From NCBI RefSeq assembly GCF_017991995.1, contig NZ_JAGOPN010000001.1:310001-374000 (forward strand): DNA of 64,000 bases, written 5' to 3'. Under the pieces are notes generated by a model, which searched no databases, was not told the DNA's origin, and worked only from the letters and a program-made list of their open reading frames with translations. Made by a program: the position numbers and the translations under genes. This stretch comes from Pseudacidovorax sp. GTDB taxonomy: Bacteria > Pseudomonadota > Gammaproteobacteria > Burkholderiales > Burkholderiaceae_C. Positions 50,877-59,288 of the stretch are shown here, piece by piece (the stretch's first letter is position 1; each line of letters opens with the position of its first letter).

Positions 50877-51715
50877 ACGCGGTCGTGACCCCGCCGCCGT
50901 ACCTGCAGGACGACGCCCTGCCGTCCGAGGCGGACGTCGCCCGGCGCTTTGGCGGCATGGAGCGGCTGTACGGCGTCCAGGGCGCCGCGGCGGTGCGCCA
51001 GGCCCATGTGGTGGTGGTCGGCATCGGTGGCGTCGGCTCCTGGGCGGCCGAGGCGCTCGCCCGAAGTGGCGTCGGTGCGCTGACGCTCATCGACATGGAC
51101 CATGTGGCCGAGTCCAACATCAACCGCCAGATCCATGCGCTCGACGACACCGTCGGCCAGGCCAAGGTGCTGGCCATGCAGGAGCGCATCCGTCACATCC
51201 ATCCGCATTGCCGCGTCGCGCCCGTGGATGAGTTCGTGACGGTGGACAACTGGTTGCCGCTGATCGAGCAGGCCGGGCAGGCGCTCGGCCCCGTCACTGC
51301 CGTACTGGACGCCTGCGACCAGATGTCGGCCAAGACGGCCATGGCGGCCTGGGCGCTGGCTCAGGGGCGGCAGGTGTCGTTCATCACCGTGGGCGCGGCC
51401 GGCGGCAAGCGGCACGCGCAGCGCGTCGAGGTCGAGGACTTGGCCCTGGCCACGCACGATCCGCTGATGGCGCAGTTGCGGCAGCGGCTGCGCAAGCATC
51501 ACGGTGCGCGGCGCGACGGCAAGCCGATCGGCCTAACCTGTGTCTTCAGCCGCGAGCCGGTGGCGCCGCCCGATGCGTCCTGCGCTATAGAGGGCGACGG
51601 CTCGCTCAACTGCCACGGCTATGGTTCGATGGTCAGCGTCACCGCCACCTTCGGTCTGTGTGCAGCAGGATGGCTGATCGACAAGATTTCACAGAAATCC
51701 ACGCTATACTCATAG
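50873..51715 (+). CDS. tcdA: tRNA threonylcarbamoyladenosine dehydratase TcdA
   Basis: A 280-residue E1-like ATPase: GIGGVGSWAAEALARSGVG for nucleotide binding, LIDMDHVAESNINRQ, and two later cysteines (TCVFS, SLNCHGYG). It cyclises t6A37 in tRNAs to ct6A. Start TTG overlaps the cpoB stop (TTGA); a GTG 12 bp later is an alternative. Directly before tRNA-Lys. Confidence 0.94.
   Translation: MNAVVTPPPYLQDDALPSEADVARRFGGMERLYGVQGAAAVRQAHVVVVGIGGVGSWAAEALARSGVGALTLIDMDHVAESNINRQIHALDDTVGQAKVLAMQERIRHIHPHCRVAPVDEFVTVDNWLPLIEQAGQALGPVTAVLDACDQMSAKTAMAAWALAQGRQVSFITVGAAGGKRHAQRVEVEDLALATHDPLMAQLRQRLRKHHGARRDGKPIGLTCVFSREPVAPPDASCAIEGDGSLNCHGYGSMVSVTATFGLCAAGWLIDKISQKSTLYS
51705..51710 (+). promoter_or_regulatory. 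-10 box of tRNA-Lys
   Basis: TATACT, inside the 3' end of tcdA, 43 bp before the tRNA. No good -35 hexamer at normal spacing was found. Confidence 0.45.
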
Positions 51716-51753
51716 GCTTTGCTGCACATCGCACAGCACTGCGAACGTGAAGC

Positions 51754-51829
51754 GGGACGTTAGCTCAGTTGGTAGAGCAGCGGACTTTTAATCCGTTGGT
51801 CGCAGGTTCGAATCCTGCACGTCCTACCA
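51754..51829 (+). tRNA. tRNA-Lys (anticodon TTT)
   Basis: A 76-nt cloverleaf with encoded CCA: acceptor GGGACGT/ACGTCCT (first pair G-U), D arm with TAGCTCAGTTGG, anticodon loop CTTTTAA, T arm GCAGGTTCGAATCCTGC. It stands at the left edge of an accessory island; a decayed copy of its 3' half lies at 55190-55225. Confidence 0.98.
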
Positions 51830-51867
51830 GTCATTTTTCGCTTTTGAGTCAACGACCTAGAGCAAAC

Positions 51868-51895
51868 AAAAGGCCCGCCATGTGCGGGCCTTTTT
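51868..51895. terminator. Intrinsic terminator after tRNA-Lys
   Basis: An 11-bp stem AAAAGGCCCGC/GCGGGCCTTTT with a 5-nt loop and a T tract; also an A tract on the left, so it can act both ways. Confidence 0.9.
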
Positions 51896-51994
51896 GTTGC
51901 CTACTTCTCTGATGTAGGCGCATGAGGCACTAGAGGCGGTGCCTTGCCGGGCGCGATCCTCGGCAACAATGTGCCCAAGACTAGGAGCGAGACT

Positions 51995-52837
51995 ATGGGC
52001 GGACCCCACTTGATCGCCACCCGCGCGGCGGGTCGGCTGGGCACATGCAACATATGCGGCGCTTACGAAGAGATGACGGAGGATCACGTGCCTCCTAAGT
52101 CCTGCTATCGGCCTTCTCAAATGGAGCTAAGGACAATTCACGCGCGGGTTTCGGTGGAAAAATTCGCGGGTAGCCCTGGCCCGAGAAAATCGCAGAACGG
52201 AATAAAGTTCAAGACCCTATGCCGGCGCTGCAATAACGAACTGCTCGGCTTAAATTACGATCCTGAGCTAGTGAAATTCGTAAACGCCATTTCGGCATTT
52301 CTTAGAACCGAAATAACGTTACCGGAGGAAGTCGGGATTGAAATACGGCCTCAGTATTTCATGCGCGCAGTGCTTGGTCACCTTGCGGCTGTGGGGGTGG
52401 ACAGGTATTTGAAAGGCGACGATACCGAGCCTTTTAAAGAGTACATGCTAGATATTAGCAAGCCCCTACCAGAGGGGTTTAAGTTCTTTTACTGGCTCTA
52501 TACTGAAAAAAATCATGTCTTGATCCGTGATGCCGGCATGATCGCCGGTACCGAGCCGGTAATTTTTTGGCTGCTCAAGTTTTTTCCAATTGCCTTTTTT
52601 ATCACTCGCTCCGGATCAGTTCCACGGTGGCGCGCTCCCGTACTTTCTCTTGATCCTTGGCGCAATCTTGGGGCAGAAGATATCTGCACAGTCCCGGTTC
52701 GGCTTACGCCCATCCCCCACCCGTTGTGGCCCGAGACTCCCACCCACGGCTCCGATGCCATCATGTATTCTCGGGATGCATACGAAGTCGCCGCGGTGGC
52801 ATCTAGGCCGAAGCTGCTGAATTTTCGGCGTCGCTAG
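51995..52837 (+). CDS. HNH-endonuclease-like protein of the island
   Basis: A 280-residue protein with a split zinc/HNH arrangement: CNICG (near 18), EDHVPPKSC (near 32), and CRRCN (near 73). This looks like an HNH nuclease core, though the final His is not obvious. The rest is predicted alpha/beta with no known domain. AGGAG 7 bp before the ATG at 51995 decides the start. GC is visibly lower than in the neighbouring core genes. It may be a cargo gene, for defence or DNA processing; that is speculation. Confidence 0.75.
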   Translation: MGGPHLIATRAAGRLGTCNICGAYEEMTEDHVPPKSCYRPSQMELRTIHARVSVEKFAGSPGPRKSQNGIKFKTLCRRCNNELLGLNYDPELVKFVNAISAFLRTEITLPEEVGIEIRPQYFMRAVLGHLAAVGVDRYLKGDDTEPFKEYMLDISKPLPEGFKFFYWLYTEKNHVLIRDAGMIAGTEPVIFWLLKFFPIAFFITRSGSVPRWRAPVLSLDPWRNLGAEDICTVPVRLTPIPHPLWPETPTHGSDAIMYSRDAYEVAAVASRPKLLNFRRR

Positions 52838-53007
52838 GCTTGCTCCGCAAGCGGAGGAGCGGCCGGCCCTCCTCGTCGTGGGCCAATTCGTCGATATTCA
52901 GCAGCTGGATATTGGCTGCGGCAGAAATCCAAAGCCAGGAAGTTGATCGCCTCCACAATCTCGCGAGCTTCGGGGCGGTGTTTGAGGCAGTAGGTTTGAA
53001 AGTTCAT
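52803..53007 (-). pseudogene. Possible small gene with a frameshift
   Basis: From an ATG at 53007 a frame reads MNFQTYCLKHRPEAREIVEA and continues plausibly to about DFC. Shifting by +1 near 52925 gives AAANIQLLNIDELAHDEEGR, then RPLLRLRSKP, ending at a TAG at 52803-52805. Both halves have protein-like composition, so one frameshifted gene is likely. No family is recognised and no ribosome site is clear. Overlaps the 3' end of the HNH-like gene on the other strand. 53008-53238 shows nothing. Confidence 0.4.
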
Positions 53008-53238
53008 GGGCCCCACTATGCGCGGCGGGCAGGCGCTTGGAAAGCCAATCCTGAGTGTGGTTCGTGTGAAATGGCCTGGCGCAAATGCTGAATTAGGCCG
53101 GTGCTTGTCTTGCGCAATTGATAAATCAGCCATGCGCACCGAATGGCAGTGCGGCGGAATCGACCGAATTCCAGTTTTCGCATTTGCTCAAACCGCGGCC
53201 TAAAAGATGCTCTACTTGACAGCGGCGTCAAATAGACG

Positions 53239-53406
53239 CTAGGGATGCTCTTCACGAATGCGCGCGCCGTGGGCATCTGCGGAGTCGGGCGATCTGCGTC
53301 GTTGCAAATGCTCGCAATAGCCGGGCTATTGCTGCGCTTTGCGCCTCGCAGCTCATCCCGATCCGCAGCGCCCACTTGCCGCTCGATTCGTGAAGAGCAT
53401 CCCTAG
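53239..53406. mobile_element. 168-bp fold-back (MITE-like) element
   Basis: Two perfect 21-bp arms at 53239-53259 and 53386-53406, beginning CTAGGGATGCTCTTCACG and its complement, enclose a further imperfect palindrome with a central GCAATAGCC-G-GGCTATTGC (53314-53332) whose midpoint coincides with that of the arms. The whole can fold as one hairpin. No open reading frame. No clean target duplication is seen. It sits at the 3' end of the tape-measure relic. Confidence 0.8.
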
Positions 53407-53416
53407 CCGACGCGCC

Positions 53417-53444
53417 GAGCCGAGCCGAGCTGAGCTGAGCCGAG
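53417..53444. repeat. GAGCC/GAGCT pentamer array
   Basis: Five and a half tandem copies of GAGCC or GAGCT directly beside the fold-back element. Confidence 0.75.
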
Positions 53445-54305
53445 AAAGCAACTTGGAGAGGTTATCCGCATCGTTCGCCGTGGCCGCGTTGATGGCGCCC
53501 GTGGTGCCACCGGGCAGCGAGATATTGACCATGTGCGTGGTGCTGCCGCCGCTGGCTGATGGTGCGGCGGGCGTGGTACTGGTGGCCGGGTTGAACAGTA
53601 GCCCTCGGCCGCCCGCTGCAGCGCCTAGCTGATGGTGCCGCTGTACTTCCGTTGGCCGGGGCTGCCGTAGAAGGTCACCTTGCCGGTGGGGTCCGCGAAC
53701 TCGAGCGCGAGTTTCTTCGCGGCCGTGTCGTCGTTGACACCGGCGCTTTCAAGAAGTTGTAGATGCCTGTGAGCGTGGTGAGCTTGCCGCCGGCGCTGAT
53801 CGTTGCGCCGGTTTTGGCTGTGGACAACCCTGACTTATCCCGGCCGAGCCGCTCATCTTCCAGCGCCTGGCGACGCGCCTCCAATTGGTTGCGCTGCTCC
53901 TGCAGGGAGATTTAACGCTCCAGCCCATCGAGGCGGTCACGATCGGAGTTTGCGAGCGCGCAAAACTTGCCGGCAAGGATCTCGGCCTTCTGGGCTTGCA
54001 GATCCTTGAGGTCGGCGCCCTTTCGCGACGCCTCAATGGATGCCTTCTTTTCTGCAGTGAGCGTGCCATCCTCCTGCGCCGCGCGCTCGGCTGCGTCAGA
54101 GGCTTCCCGGATGGCTGGGCCTCGCGCCGGGTACTCCTCGCCTCCCGAGCCTGCGCATGCGTCACGGCTGTCTGCGCTTGGGCGACCACCTTTGCGTCGC
54201 CCTGGGGCTGCGCGCCCTCCTGCGCCGACGGTGCGCGCTTTGGTCGAGGCGGACCGCAGTCTGCACGGTCCGGCCGGCGAGTTGCTTGCGACATTCCGAA
54301 AAATC
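53445..54305 (-). pseudogene. Phage tail tape-measure protein remnant
   Basis: The minus strand encodes phage tape-measure-like pieces in several frames. From 5' to 3': AQAQTAVTHAQAREA; DAAERAAQEDGTLTAEKKAS, then KDLQAQKAEILAGKF ending at a stop near 53912; EARRQALEDERLGRDKSGLS, then GATISAGGKLTTLTGIYNFL; TAAKKLALEFADPTGKVTFY, then GSPGQRKYSGTIS and a stop; and finally HMVNISLPGGTTGAINAATA, then NDADNLSKLLSRL, the usual C-terminal block. At least three frameshifts and two stops make it non-functional. The N-terminal two thirds of a normal gene are missing. It marks a former prophage. Confidence 0.7.
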
Positions 54306-54511
54306 ATCGGTCGGCGAAGGCAAGCTGCTTCAATTAAAAGCTCCCAGGTTATTGCGCTACTGAATAGCTGCCATCATTTAAATGGATGATGACGGGCGCT
54401 TGGAATGCATAAAAAATTGCCGCTGCTAAAAACAAATAATTTTTGTGTATAAGACAATAGTCGGCTTGTCGTTGTGCAATAGGTCCAAGCGAATTTCCTA
54501 AAGGTATTAAA

Positions 54512-54958
54512 ATGCACGAATTTCTTTCGAATCTCTTAAAGACTTCAGCTCCTGGCACGGTCATTCTTACTACACTTAATTTCATCGTCGTCGTTTCTCT
54601 GCTTTGGCATCTTACCGCGAAGGTCGCCGGAGCGGCGGGAAACCAAGCTGCCACTAATATTAATAGATTAATTGCTATTATCGGGGGGCTGTGCGGATTA
54701 ATAATAGGTTTCGCCCTATCTCCATTTTCGGGCGCGGAGCTTAAGCAGTTTCGATTTATTGCTGGATTAGTATCTGCATTTTTATCAGGTTATGTTCTAA
54801 GTAAATTAGATAGATTTCTGGAAAATGCACTTTTCCCGGTCGATGCCCCGAACCATAACTCCTGGGCGAGATTGGGGTTGTTTGTCGCGGCCTTTCTTCT
54901 GGTGTCTTCTACCGTCTTCTTGAGCAGACTTTATGCGTTTCGTGGCTTTAATGCTTAG
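54512..54958 (+). CDS. Small four-helix membrane protein of the island
   Basis: A 148-residue protein with four predicted helices (about 16-37, 51-70, 79-98, 117-139) and a charged loop with the segment DRFLENALFPVDAPNHN. AAGG 7 bp before ATG sets the start. Strongly AT-rich compared with the rest of the window, so acquired. No family recognised. Confidence 0.65.
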   Translation: MHEFLSNLLKTSAPGTVILTTLNFIVVVSLLWHLTAKVAGAAGNQAATNINRLIAIIGGLCGLIIGFALSPFSGAELKQFRFIAGLVSAFLSGYVLSKLDRFLENALFPVDAPNHNSWARLGLFVAAFLLVSSTVFLSRLYAFRGFNA

Positions 54959-55121
54959 CTATTGAAGCTAAGTTTCTTGTACTGCAGCTACTTTAGTGCT
55001 CTGTCATTAGCATTTCAGAAGAGCATCCGTAACGGTAATGGCCTGCCTGGGGGCAAGAACACTCTGACCCGTTGCGCGATCTTCCAGAGTGCGGGGAGAA
55101 ATCGCACCCCTAGCGGCCGGC

Positions 55122-55144
55122 ACGTTACGTTACGTTACGTTACG
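55122..55144. repeat. ACGTT pentamer array
   Basis: Four full ACGTT units plus ACG in tandem, just before the tRNA relic. Confidence 0.8.
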
Positions 55145-55189
55145 GAACACGCATTGGGCCAGTGTTGGTCCGGCTAAAAATTGGGCCGT

Positions 55190-55225
55190 CTTTTACCCCG
55201 TGGTTGCAGGTTCTATCCTGCACGT
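55190..55225 (+). other. Degenerate tRNA-Lys 3' half (probable attachment-site relic)
   Basis: 36 bp matching tRNA-Lys positions 51785-51822 with 32 of 38 aligned positions identical (four substitutions, two single-base gaps). The T-arm stem GCAGG/CCTGC is kept. Same orientation as the tRNA, as expected if integration at the tRNA 3' end produced a direct repeat. Confidence 0.7.
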
Positions 55226-55322
55226 GTACAGATTAATTTTCTCTTGCGCCTCAGCAATCCAATGCCTAATCCGTGAGGCTTTTTGCTACGTAAGTCTTGC
55301 AAACGCGCGGCAATCCCAGCCC

Positions 55323-56129
55323 CTACCGCTCCGCCGCCAACTCGATCATCTCCGTCGTCATCTGCTCTTGTCGCGCCTGCCGATAGGCGGCCTCGACCTC
55401 GTTCCTGCGGCGCTGCAGGTTGCTGCGGGCCTGGGCCATGGCCTGCATGCGCGCGGCGGCCTCGGCCTCCAGGCCGCGCATCAGGGCACGCGCCACGGCG
55501 GCGAAGAGCGCCTCCTGCAGCAGCGAGGCCATCAGCACGGCCGGGGCCAGGGTCATCAGGGGCCGCTCCATGCCTTGCGCCGGGGGCACGGGCTCGGGCG
55601 GGAAGAGCCGCACAGCCGCTGGCGCGTGGCCGGCTGCGGGCAGGCCGGCGATGGCATGGATGGGCCCTGGGTGCTCGACGGCCTGCGAGATCAGGGCGGC
55701 GGTCACCTCGCTGGCCAGGGCGGGAATTGCCGCTGGATGTGCGGGCAGGTCCGTGGACCACAGCGGCCGTCGTCCGTGGTCAAGGAGTGCCTGCACGGTC
55801 CGGCGGCCCACCACCAGCAGACCCGTGTCCGGTGCCAGCGCCTGCAGCGTCGCCGCGGCCACACGCTGCGGATACGCGCCCGCAAAGCCCTGCGACGCGC
55901 CGATCACCAGCAGCAGGCCTGGCCCAGCCGGCGTCGTGGCCGCCACTTGTGGCGCCGCCAGGCGCGCCATGGCGCGGCGTGTCGTGAGCGCATGGGCCTC
56001 GATGGCGGGCAGCGCACTGCGAGCGGCGGCCGACTGTCCCGAGGCGATGGCGCGCAGGGCGCCCACCACGTCGTCGATCTGGTCCAGGCCGGCCAGTCGC
56101 CGCCGCAGTTCCTCGGGGCGAGCGGTCAT
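55323..56129 (-). CDS. atpG: N-ATPase gamma subunit
   Basis: A 268-residue rotor subunit. The N-terminal helix ([20 protein letters not shown]) and the C-terminal helix ([20 protein letters not shown], then MTTEMIELA) form the coiled shaft; the middle is divergent from housekeeping gamma. Last gene of the operon; start overlaps the atpA stop (ATGA). Confidence 0.92.
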   Translation of the reverse strand: MTARPEELRRRLAGLDQIDDVVGALRAIASGQSAAARSALPAIEAHALTTRRAMARLAAPQVAATTPAGPGLLLVIGASQGFAGAYPQRVAAATLQALAPDTGLLVVGRRTVQALLDHGRRPLWSTDLPAHPAAIPALASEVTAALISQAVEHPGPIHAIAGLPAAGHAPAAVRLFPPEPVPPAQGMERPLMTLAPAVLMASLLQEALFAAVARALMRGLEAEAAARMQAMAQARSNLQRRRNEVEAAYRQARQEQMTTEMIELAAER

Positions 56130-57622
56130 CGCAAGGCCTGGTGCACCAGTTCGACGAGCAGCGTACGCGTGGTGGTATCCAACGCGTCGGGTTGGGCGCG
56201 CAGCGCCTGCAGCCGGGGTTCCGCGTCCACGCAGGCCGGGAGTGCGGCCTTGAGGGTCTGCAACCGTCCCGGCTCCACGGCGTCCAGCACGCCAGCGTCC
56301 AGGGCCGCCAGCAGGGCGATCTGCGCGACCACCGGCAGAGGCGCGAAGCGGTCCTGCGCAAGCAGCGCTGCGATGCGCTCGCCGCGCACCATGCGGGCCT
56401 TCATCGCGTCGTCGCCGAAGCCACCGAAGCGGGCGAACATCTTCATCTCCAGGTACTGGGCATAGTCCAGGCGCAGCCGTCCCGCCACGGCCTTGAGCGC
56501 GCCCCATTGCGCCTTGCCGCCGACGCGGCTGACCGACAGCCCGATGTCCACGGCCGGCCGCTGGTTGGCGGCGAAGAGCACTTCCGAGGTCACGATCTGC
56601 CCGTCGGCGATGGAGATCAGGTTGGTCGGGATATAGGCGGAGAGGTTGCCCGACTCGATCTCCGCAATCGGCAGCGCGGTGAGCGAGCCCCCGCCGCGCG
56701 CGGCCGACAGCTTGGCCGAGCGCTCCAGCAGGCGGGCATGCAGGTAGAAGATGTCGCCCGGGTAGGCCTCGCGGCCTGGCGGCTGGTGCGAGAGCAGGGC
56801 CAGCTCGCGGTGGGTGGCGGCATGGCGCGTGAGGTCGTCGTAGACGATGAGCACATGCTGGCCGCGGTCGCGGAACCACTCGGCCATGGACGTCGCGGCG
56901 AAGGGCGCCAGCCACTGCAGCCCGGGCTGGGCCGTCGCTTCGGCGACGACGAAGAGCGTGCGCGCAAGCGCGCCGCGCGCCCGCACCGCCTCGATCACGC
57001 GCCGCACCGAGGACATACGCTGGCCGATGGCCACGTAGACCGAGATGACGTCGCCGCCCGCCTGCGCGATCAGGGCGTCGACGGCGATGGAGGTCTTGCC
57101 CGTCTGCCGCTCGCCGATGATCAGCTCGCGCTGGCCCCGGCCGATGGCGAAGAGCGCATCGACCACCAGCAGGCCGGTGGCGACGGGCTCGCTGACGAAG
57201 TCGCGGTCGATGATGGCCGGCGCCGGCCGCTCGGCGGGCAGGTGCTCGTCGCACTGCGGGGCTGGAAGGCCATCGAGCGGGCGCCCCAGCGGGTCGAGCA
57301 CCCGGCCCAGCAGCGCGGGGCCGACCGGCACCGACGCGAGTTCGCCGCTGCGGGTCACGCGCGCCTCGGCGGCGATGCCGTCCATCGGATCGATGAAGGC
57401 GACATGGAGCCGGTCTTCTTCGAGCGTGAGCACGAAGCCGCGGGCGCCGTTGTCGAACAGCACCACCTCGTTGAGCTGCGCGCCGGGCAGGCCGGTCACC
57501 GTGGCCAGGCCATCGGCGATGGCGCTGACGGTGCCGTACTCCTCCACGCCGGGGCCGAGCACGGCGGCGTCGATGCGCGACTGCAGCGCGGCCAGTTGCG
57601 GGTCAATCGGTGACGGTGTCAT
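56126..57622 (-). CDS. atpA: N-ATPase alpha subunit
   Basis: A 498-residue non-catalytic nucleotide-binding subunit: P-loop GERQTGKT, then [16 protein letters not shown], and [19 protein letters not shown]. The ATG at 57622 is chosen. Overlaps atpF by 20 bp. N-ATPases pump Na+ or H+ outward at ATP cost, alongside a housekeeping F-ATPase encoded elsewhere. Confidence 0.96.
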   Translation of the reverse strand: MTPSPIDPQLAALQSRIDAAVLGPGVEEYGTVSAIADGLATVTGLPGAQLNEVVLFDNGARGFVLTLEEDRLHVAFIDPMDGIAAEARVTRSGELASVPVGPALLGRVLDPLGRPLDGLPAPQCDEHLPAERPAPAIIDRDFVSEPVATGLLVVDALFAIGRGQRELIIGERQTGKTSIAVDALIAQAGGDVISVYVAIGQRMSSVRRVIEAVRARGALARTLFVVAEATAQPGLQWLAPFAATSMAEWFRDRGQHVLIVYDDLTRHAATHRELALLSHQPPGREAYPGDIFYLHARLLERSAKLSAARGGGSLTALPIAEIESGNLSAYIPTNLISIADGQIVTSEVLFAANQRPAVDIGLSVSRVGGKAQWGALKAVAGRLRLDYAQYLEMKMFARFGGFGDDAMKARMVRGERIAALLAQDRFAPLPVVAQIALLAALDAGVLDAVEPGRLQTLKAALPACVDAEPRLQALRAQPDALDTTTRTLLVELVHQALR

Positions 57623-58337
57623 CGCGCATCGCCTCGGCGATCCGTTCCAGGTCATGGGCCAGCGAGTTGCGCACGGCGCCGGTGTCCGAGTACAGATCCA
57701 GGCCCGCGATGAGCGTCGGGTCCATCGCCGGGGCTGGCAGCGCCTCGCCGAGCCAGGGCGCGAGCGCCTGGCGGGCGGCTTGCCATTCGATGTCGGTCAG
57801 CGGCCGCGGCGCCACCAGCCGCAGGCGACCACCGGCCAGCAGGGCCTGCCGCTCGGCGTTGGGCATGGACCGGAGCGCATCGGCCAGCCGCCGCGCGTAG
57901 CCCTCGGCCGCCACCGGTTGCGCGCCCAGCGCACGCGTGGCGATGCCTGCGGCCAGCGTGCGGGCATGTTCCCAATTGCGCCGCTCGCGGGCAGCGGCGT
58001 CCCGTTCGGCGGCTGCACGGCCTTCGGCCACGATGCGGGCCGCCTCGGCACGGGCCTGCGTCAGCAGTTCCGTGCGCCGCGCCTGGGCCTCGGCCTGCGC
58101 CGTGGCCAGCAGCTGCTGCCGCGCGTCGAGCGTGGCCTGCGTCTCGGCCCGGGCCTGCAGTGCCGCGGTTTCGGCCTGCGCCTTTGCCTCGCCGGCGGCC
58201 TGCACGGCGGCGGCGGTCTGTGCCTGCCGCCGCGCGATCACGTCGGCCAGCGGCCGGAACAGGAAGCGCTGAAGGATCGCCAGCAGCACCACCACGTTCA
58301 CCAGCTGGAACGCGAAGGTGGTCCAGTGGAAGTTCAT
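57603..58337 (-). CDS. atpF: N-ATPase b subunit with extended C-terminus
   Basis: A 244-residue stator. One membrane helix (about 8-28), a long Ala/Gln/Glu-rich coiled coil, then about 100 residues beyond the usual end of b ([20 protein letters not shown] onward), which resemble a delta subunit and end MRDDTVTD. The operon lacks a separate delta gene, so this tail may replace it. Overlaps atpE by 4 bp. Confidence 0.92.
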   Translation of the reverse strand: MNFHWTTFAFQLVNVVVLLAILQRFLFRPLADVIARRQAQTAAAVQAAGEAKAQAETAALQARAETQATLDARQQLLATAQAEAQARRTELLTQARAEAARIVAEGRAAAERDAAARERRNWEHARTLAAGIATRALGAQPVAAEGYARRLADALRSMPNAERQALLAGGRLRLVAPRPLTDIEWQAARQALAPWLGEALPAPAMDPTLIAGLDLYSDTGAVRNSLAHDLERIAEAMRDDTVTD

Positions 58338-58582
58338 CGCACGAAGGGGTTGGCGAAGAGCAGCAGCAGCGCCACCACCAGGCAGTAGATCGCCATCGTC
58401 TCGATCATGGCCAGACCCACGAACAGCGTGCGCGAGATGGCGCCGGCCGACTCTGGCTGGCGGGCGATGGCGTCGAGCGCGGCGGCCACGGCCCGGCCTT
58501 CGGCGAGGGCAGGGCCGATGGCGCCCAGGCCGACCGCGAAGGCGGCGGCGACGATGCTGACGATCTGGACGAGGTTATCCAT
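58334..58582 (-). CDS. atpE: N-ATPase c subunit
   Basis: An 82-residue two-helix ring subunit. Helix 1 has P24 and E28 (GPALAEG); helix 2 has the ion-carrying E61 with T62 and Y66 (MIETMAIY). Acidic residues in both helices plus ET..Y match the Na+-binding type. Overlaps atpB by 8 bp. Confidence 0.95.
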   Translation of the reverse strand: MDNLVQIVSIVAAAFAVGLGAIGPALAEGRAVAAALDAIARQPESAGAISRTLFVGLAMIETMAIYCLVVALLLLFANPFVR

Positions 58583-59288
58583 GGGGAGGCTCCGGGGTGT
58601 CCGTGGAAGGAGGGGCGCCCGCGCCGGCTTCGTTGACGGCCGAGCCGATGAAGACCAGCGCCAGCGTGGCGAAGATGTAGGCCTGCACGGCGCCGGTCAG
58701 CAGGTCGAGCGCGATCAGCGGAATGGGCACCAGCAGCCCGGCCAGCGCGCTGACGATGCCGACCACGAAGACGCCGCTCATCACATTGCCGAACAGGCGG
58801 ACCATGAGCGAGAAGTGCCGCGTGACCTGCTCGACGAGGTTCAGCGGCAGCATCACCCATGTGGGATGGGTGAAGGTGGCGAGCCACCCGCGCAGGCCCA
58901 GGATGCGGATGCCCCACACCAGGCCGGCCACCAGCACCACGGCCGCCAGGGCAGCGTCGGTTTCCAGGTGGGCGGTGGGCGGCTCCACGCCCGGCAGCAG
59001 CGAGGACGCGTTCGCGCAGGCGATGAACAGCAGCAGCGTACCGATGAGCCCGCGGAAGCGACCCGGGTCGCCCGGGATGGCGGCGGCGATCTCGCCATCG
59101 AGCACCTCCACCAGCATCTCCAATGCCGCCTGCACGCGGCCGGGCCGCAGGGACAGGCGCCGGGTGGCGAGGAAGGCACCCACGCCCAGCACGGCCATGA
59201 CGCCCCAGGTGGCGATCACCGGCCAGGTGATCTCCACCGGCCCGACACGAAGGGCCGCGGCGGCGGTGAGCGGGTTGTCGATGTTCAT
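58575..59288 (-). CDS. atpB: N-ATPase a subunit
   Basis: A 237-residue membrane subunit with about six helices. The essential arginine lies in HFSLMVRLFGNVMSG; the last helix pair is LLTGAVQAYIFATLALVFIG. Forms the ion half-channels against the c ring. Start overlaps the atpR stop (ATGA). Confidence 0.95.
   Translation of the reverse strand: MNIDNPLTAAAALRVGPVEITWPVIATWGVMAVLGVGAFLATRRLSLRPGRVQAALEMLVEVLDGEIAAAIPGDPGRFRGLIGTLLLFIACANASSLLPGVEPPTAHLETDAALAAVVLVAGLVWGIRILGLRGWLATFTHPTWVMLPLNLVEQVTRHFSLMVRLFGNVMSGVFVVGIVSALAGLLVPIPLIALDLLTGAVQAYIFATLALVFIGSAVNEAGAGAPPSTDTPEPPHG

Larger units (their letters stand above)
51830..55225. mobile_element. Decayed genomic island at tRNA-Lys
   Basis: Between tRNA-Lys and a degenerate copy of its 3' half, the sequence turns AT-richer in patches and carries no core genes. 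It holds an HNH-like protein, prophage tail debris, a fold-back element and a small membrane protein, and resumes host-like DNA at the N-ATPase. No integrase remains. The boundaries are inferred from composition and the tRNA relic. Confidence 0.7.
54959..55322. other. Intergenic end of the island
   Basis: 364 bp without a gene. It contains the ACGTT array, the tRNA-Lys relic, and a weak hairpin GCCTCA/TGAGGC (55248-55279) followed by five T, which could end transcripts read rightward. Confidence 0.5.

Noticed and set aside
53239..53406. Fold-back element as a structured RNA gene
   Set aside because: The symmetry spans the whole element including perfect ends, which fits a mobile repeat better; no promoter or terminator is seen.
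53749..54294. A 181-residue Arg/Ser-rich frame in the tape-measure relic
   Set aside because: Only its start resembles phage protein; the rest is out of frame with the conserved blocks.
55122..55144. ACGTT array as CRISPR
   Set aside because: Units are 5 bp without spacers.
54959..55250. A full tRNA gene at the island end
   Set aside because: Only the 3' half is recognisable; D arm and acceptor stem do not fold.
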